Positions 62,927 to 64,000 of a stretch of 64,000 nucleotides of DNA are shown piece after piece. The number at the start of each line of letters is the position of its first letter. Position 1 is the stretch's first letter. The notes under the pieces are model-generated. The model was not told the origin of the DNA and searched no databases. It saw nothing but the letters and a program-made list of their open reading frames with translations. The stretch covers positions 7,962,417 to 8,026,416 of the forward strand of contig NC_045149.1 of NCBI RefSeq assembly GCF_008831285.2. The letters are read 5' to 3'. Made by a program: the position numbers and the translations under genes. Source of the stretch: Nymphaea colorata. Lineage: Eukaryota; Streptophyta; Magnoliopsida; Nymphaeales; Nymphaeaceae.

Positions 62927-63611
62927 GTTTAACTAGAAACAAATGTGAAGCTGACATGGATAGTGGAACACACATACAATGGTAGAATGATAAATGGACA
63001 TAGGAATAGTAAGGCTGTAGTTCATTCTAGCGTTCATTTGGAAAGTGTAATAACTGCAGTCTTGTAAGAATGTTATACAGTACGAGTCGTCATTCAAGTT
63101 AATACCTAACATATTATTCATCATAAAAAAATATCCAGCATAACTGCCAAAGGACTTGAAATAAATTTTGATCAGTAACACACCTTGGAGCATTTTTCAG
63201 AATTTCAAATTCTTCTTCAGTAGGCAATGGGCGCCCAAAAACATCTTTTGGCCTGGGCTTCTTTTTATCATCCTTCGATGGACCCTTGCTGCTAGAACTC
63301 TCCTTCCTACACCAAATATTGAGTCAGGCTGTACTTTTTGTCTGCATCACTTAGGAAATGCTTAGTAGATATCAGAAGCTAATTTGCAGTGCTCCATCAA
63401 CTTAAAGACTGAAGCTACAGTAACACCAACAGAAGAAGCAACAAAGGGGTAGCATGGTATACTGTATAGGAGGAGCATCAGCAGTTCCTTGATGAGCATC
63501 ATTTTGAGCTAACTGCTTTCTTTCATCCTCCAGCTCTGCAGCTTTAGCACTTTCTGCATTATAACCAGGAGGCCGAACATACATAAAACTGACTGCCTGC
63601 ATCATCTCAAC
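50416..63611 (-). CDS. CIR1: CIR1 homologue (corepressor interacting with RBPJ 1-like), 5' truncated by the window
   Basis: Five exons on the minus strand join in phase: 63611-63463, 63306-63184, 61903-61702, 51174-51057 and 50978-50416, giving 384 residues to a TGA. The first visible exon opens in phase 0 after an acceptor, so earlier exons lie beyond the right edge. Features in order: [38 protein letters not shown], a zinc knuckle CX2CX4HX6C at 61842-61795 ([16 protein letters not shown]), [18 protein letters not shown], then [12 protein letters not shown] and [17 protein letters not shown]. The last exon is a Lys/Arg/His/Ser-rich RS-like tail with poly-Lys. This layout matches plant and animal CIR-type proteins, nuclear factors linked to splicing and co-repression; the molecular role in plants is inferred. 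The intron at 51175-61701 (10,527 bp) is exceptionally large and holds a copia remnant and a rearranged endogenous viral element. Confidence 0.88.
51271..51615 (-). mobile_element. 3' LTR of a copia-type element in the CIR1 intron
   Basis: Read on the minus strand, the LTR follows a purine tract (CTTGAGGGAGGA), starts TGATAAGATG and ends ATCTATCACA. It lies directly downstream of RNase H-type coding remnants. Inside are short tandem duplications: GTTATGAGAGAGAACAAGAA twice near 51328-51370, and an AATCTAGAGTCTAGA unit near 51460-51530. The matching 5' LTR was not found. Confidence 0.6.
51616..52858 (-). pseudogene. Copia-type retrotransposon polyprotein remnant (RT and RNase H)
   Basis: Minus-strand frames, broken by stops and shifts, carry an RT segment ending around 52267 with [16 protein letters not shown], the active-site YVDD at 52578-52567, and an upstream [14 protein letters not shown] region. 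The RNase H part with an antisense IQHGRTK-like segment lies near 51780-51830. The gene is truncated on its 5' side near 52858, where an A-rich run abuts sequence of viral type. Gag, protease and integrase were not seen. Confidence 0.75.
52870..53752 (+). other. Probable untranslated leader of an endogenous pararetrovirus segment
   Basis: Sequence without open frames lies between the copia break and the first viral ORF. It includes an AATAAAA signal near 52893 and many short upstream ATGs, as in pararetroviral leaders. A tRNA-Met primer-binding site could not be found, so the leader call rests on position only. Confidence 0.3.
53753..54076 (+). CDS. Small ORF of an endogenous caulimovirid, with coiled coil
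   Basis: It encodes 107 residues. A central hydrophobic-heptad stretch (residues about 41-62, with [12 protein letters not shown]) suggests a coiled coil, followed by a basic, Pro-containing tail. The stop codon TAA overlaps the ATG of the next frame (TAATG at 54074-54078). Such stop/start overlap of a small coiled-coil ORF with a polyprotein is characteristic of badnavirus/tungrovirus-like genomes, where this position is held by a virion-associated or nucleic-acid-binding protein. Function is inferred from position. The frame is intact, but its viral context is dead. Confidence 0.5.
   Translation: MSDKEDIYIQSLKETRTYYPDAEGLTRYDSPSSSDKLIVCQLNLIIIMLIKLNQRISQLERTLGKKPEPQEANLEELTKRLDKLNIGNGGIKPTPTHIPKSIAFSRR
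54076..54600 (+). pseudogene. Endogenous caulimovirid movement-protein region, broken
   Basis: The frame opens at the ATG overlapping the previous stop and hits TAA at about 54136. A second frame then carries a movement-protein-like segment with [13 protein letters not shown] near 54297-54335. The reading frame shifts near 54380 and a TGA occurs at 54562-54564. The order of conserved blocks resembles 30K-type movement proteins of Caulimoviridae. The gene is inactivated by at least two stops and a shift. Confidence 0.6.
54601..55147 (+). pseudogene. Endogenous caulimovirid polyprotein linker, broken
   Basis: Acidic, low-complexity coding remnants in shifting frames lie between the movement-protein and coat-like regions; open pieces include 54733-55065 and 54902-55129. 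This part is not included in the inverted repeat, whose left arm begins at 55148. Confidence 0.45.
55148..56298 (+). pseudogene. Coat-like region with altered zinc knuckle, left copy
   Basis: One long frame is interrupted by an in-frame TGA (55246-55248) and TAG (55699-55701). Both breaks are also present in the right arm, so they predate the duplication. The 148-residue piece from 55255 is a helical coat/gag-like domain. Downstream are a basic Arg/Lys/Tyr-rich segment and a knuckle at 55966-56007 ([14 protein letters not shown]). An acidic Ser/Glu tail ends at TAA. Coat proteins of caulimovirids share this basic-knuckle order. Confidence 0.6.
56429..57300 (+). pseudogene. Coiled-coil viral ORF, left copy, truncated
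   Basis: The ATG at 56429 opens a frame of 214 residues. It has a Pro-rich N-terminus (residues 1-40), a long heptad coiled coil (about residues 95-150) and a Lys-rich segment. The frame is thrown off near 57056 by the 28-bp gap relative to the right copy, and continues in another frame at 57100-57300. Six bases before the ATG lies TTTTGTTTCAG (56413-56423), which resembles a 3' splice site. The product is not recognised. Some tungrovirus-like genomes express a distal ORF by splicing, so that is one possible reading. Confidence 0.45.
57396..57821. other. Spacer (loop) of the inverted repeat
   Basis: The 426-bp spacer begins with CGGCTACTGTA, which also follows the outer end of the right arm at 60107-60117. 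From about 57821 down to 57502, on the minus strand, it continues the coiled-coil ORF of the right copy with an acidic tail. So the right arm plus most of the spacer forms one longer viral copy, and the left arm is the shorter copy. Confidence 0.7.
57502..58821 (-). pseudogene. Coiled-coil viral ORF, right copy, longer but broken
   Basis: The minus-strand ATG at 58821 opens 269 residues to a TGA near 58012. The same frame continues past it to a second in-frame TGA (57726-57724) and ends at TAG (57504-57502). The C-terminal part is not in the left arm from 57821 onward. The arms differ at the first of these stops, so that change arose after or during duplication. The product is unknown. Confidence 0.5.
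57822..60102 (-). repeat. Right arm of the 2.25-kb inverted viral repeat
   Basis: Reverse complement of the left arm (55148-57395), with about 33 extra bases. Its outer boundary is at GGT (60100-60102), where identity with the left arm stops. Confidence 0.95.
58952..60102 (-). pseudogene. Coat-like region with altered zinc knuckle, right copy
   Basis: Inverted copy of the region at 55148-56298. The same in-frame TGA and TAG are present, the 75- and 66-residue pieces (59179-58952 and 59487-59287) are identical to the left copy, and the 148-residue piece (59995-59549) differs by one Lys/Glu change. The knuckle shows the same Gln in place of His. Confidence 0.6.
60103..60399 (+). promoter_or_regulatory. 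Possible viral intergenic/promoter segment
   Basis: Non-coding sequence abuts the right arm. It begins GTACGAAGCGGCTACTGTA and contains CTATAAAAGCACC near 60289-60301, a TATA-type element about 30 bp before a CATCATCCACAC stretch. Layout and position suggest the pregenomic promoter region of a pararetrovirus, joined in rearranged order. No activity can be inferred from sequence alone. Confidence 0.35.
60408..60967. mobile_element. CTATGTCAC-ended TIR element, copy 3, in the CIR1 intron
   Basis: The exact octamer ACTAGAAC flanks it (60400-60407 and 60968-60975). The ends CTATGTCACATGG and, inverted, CTACGACATACGG are related. The interior shares ATTTTTGGATACGCG with copy 1 and includes a GC-rich middle (60680-60900). 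The 8-bp duplication points to hAT-type transposition. It sits next to the endogenous viral segment, inside the same host intron. Confidence 0.7.
62883..62924. repeat. Homopolymer (A)42 tract
   Basis: A run of 42 A in the CIR1 intron between 61904 and 63183; a T tract in the sense strand of that gene. It is prone to sequencing and assembly length error. Confidence 0.9.
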
Positions 63612-64000
63612 CTGCATAACTAAGTACCTGATAATGAGAAAGCAGAAAACAAGCTAAAGTTTAAGATATGGTAAAAGTTACATAACTAGAGACCAGTATA
63701 CGTATATATGACAACACAAACTAAAAGAACATTCTTTTGCTTCTTTTAGAGATTAATGTTTCAGATACATTTAAAAAAAAATTACATTAGTAAAAAAATA
63801 TTAGGTGCTTCATTCCATTGCATTGGTGGATGTTCAGATCAGTCATTAGTTACAATCCTACAACTGCTTTTTTCTGTAATCTGTTAACACCACTTAAAGG
63901 TCAAAAAGAGATTGATGTAACTTTGGAGTTTACTACATCAAGTTCAACCTTATCAACTACTACAATGTTCCCATGTGCAAAGGATTTAGACAACAATGAG

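Overview
The window is nuclear DNA of a flowering plant. Coding blocks are split by GT-AG introns. Every confident gene belongs to a plant family: a plastid-type PPR protein, an IDA-like signalling peptide, BOLA4, the arabinosyltransferase XEG113 and a CIR1-type RNA-processing factor. Between genes lie long AT-rich stretches with TA/GA microsatellites, MITEs, SINE-like tRNA-derived repeats and retrotransposon remnants. The species cannot be named from what I can see.

Layout. 671-2771 (+): two-exon P-class PPR gene. 5312-6258 (+): two ordered fragments of a filament-like plant protein (FPP), apparently a relic. 6259-12376: repeats and microsatellites. 12458-12763 (+): intronless IDA-like (IDL) prepropeptide gene with a TATA box. 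12764-25723: 13 kb of repeats with no supportable gene. 25724-32699 (-): three-exon BOLA4 with introns of 4.3 and 2.1 kb. 32700-38394: intergenic, with a copia-type LTR relic. 38395-47704 (+): thirteen-exon XEG113 (GT77), read exon by exon to a 648-residue protein. 47705-50415: convergent intergenic region with a poly(A)-tailed SINE-like repeat. 50416-63611 (-): the last five visible exons of a CIR1 homologue, whose 5' end lies beyond the right edge.

The most unusual structure lies inside one 10.5-kb intron of the CIR1 gene (51175-61701). It holds a 3' copia remnant, then a segment of an endogenous pararetrovirus (Caulimoviridae-like movement protein, coat-like region with zinc knuckle, and a coiled-coil ORF). 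About 2.25 kb of the viral sequence is duplicated as a nearly perfect inverted repeat (55148-57395 against 57822-60102) around a 426-bp spacer. All viral frames are broken and no reverse transcriptase of viral type is visible. If the intron is transcribed, the RNA would contain a very long viral hairpin, which makes this a candidate source of virus-derived small RNAs.

The host genes do not form a pathway. Likely sites of action are plastid RNA metabolism (PPR), the apoplast (IDL), organellar Fe-S/redox work with glutaredoxins (BOLA4), Golgi arabinosylation of extensins (XEG113) and the nucleus (CIR1-like). All positions come from reading the sequence by eye; family names rest on recalled family motifs, not on database searches.
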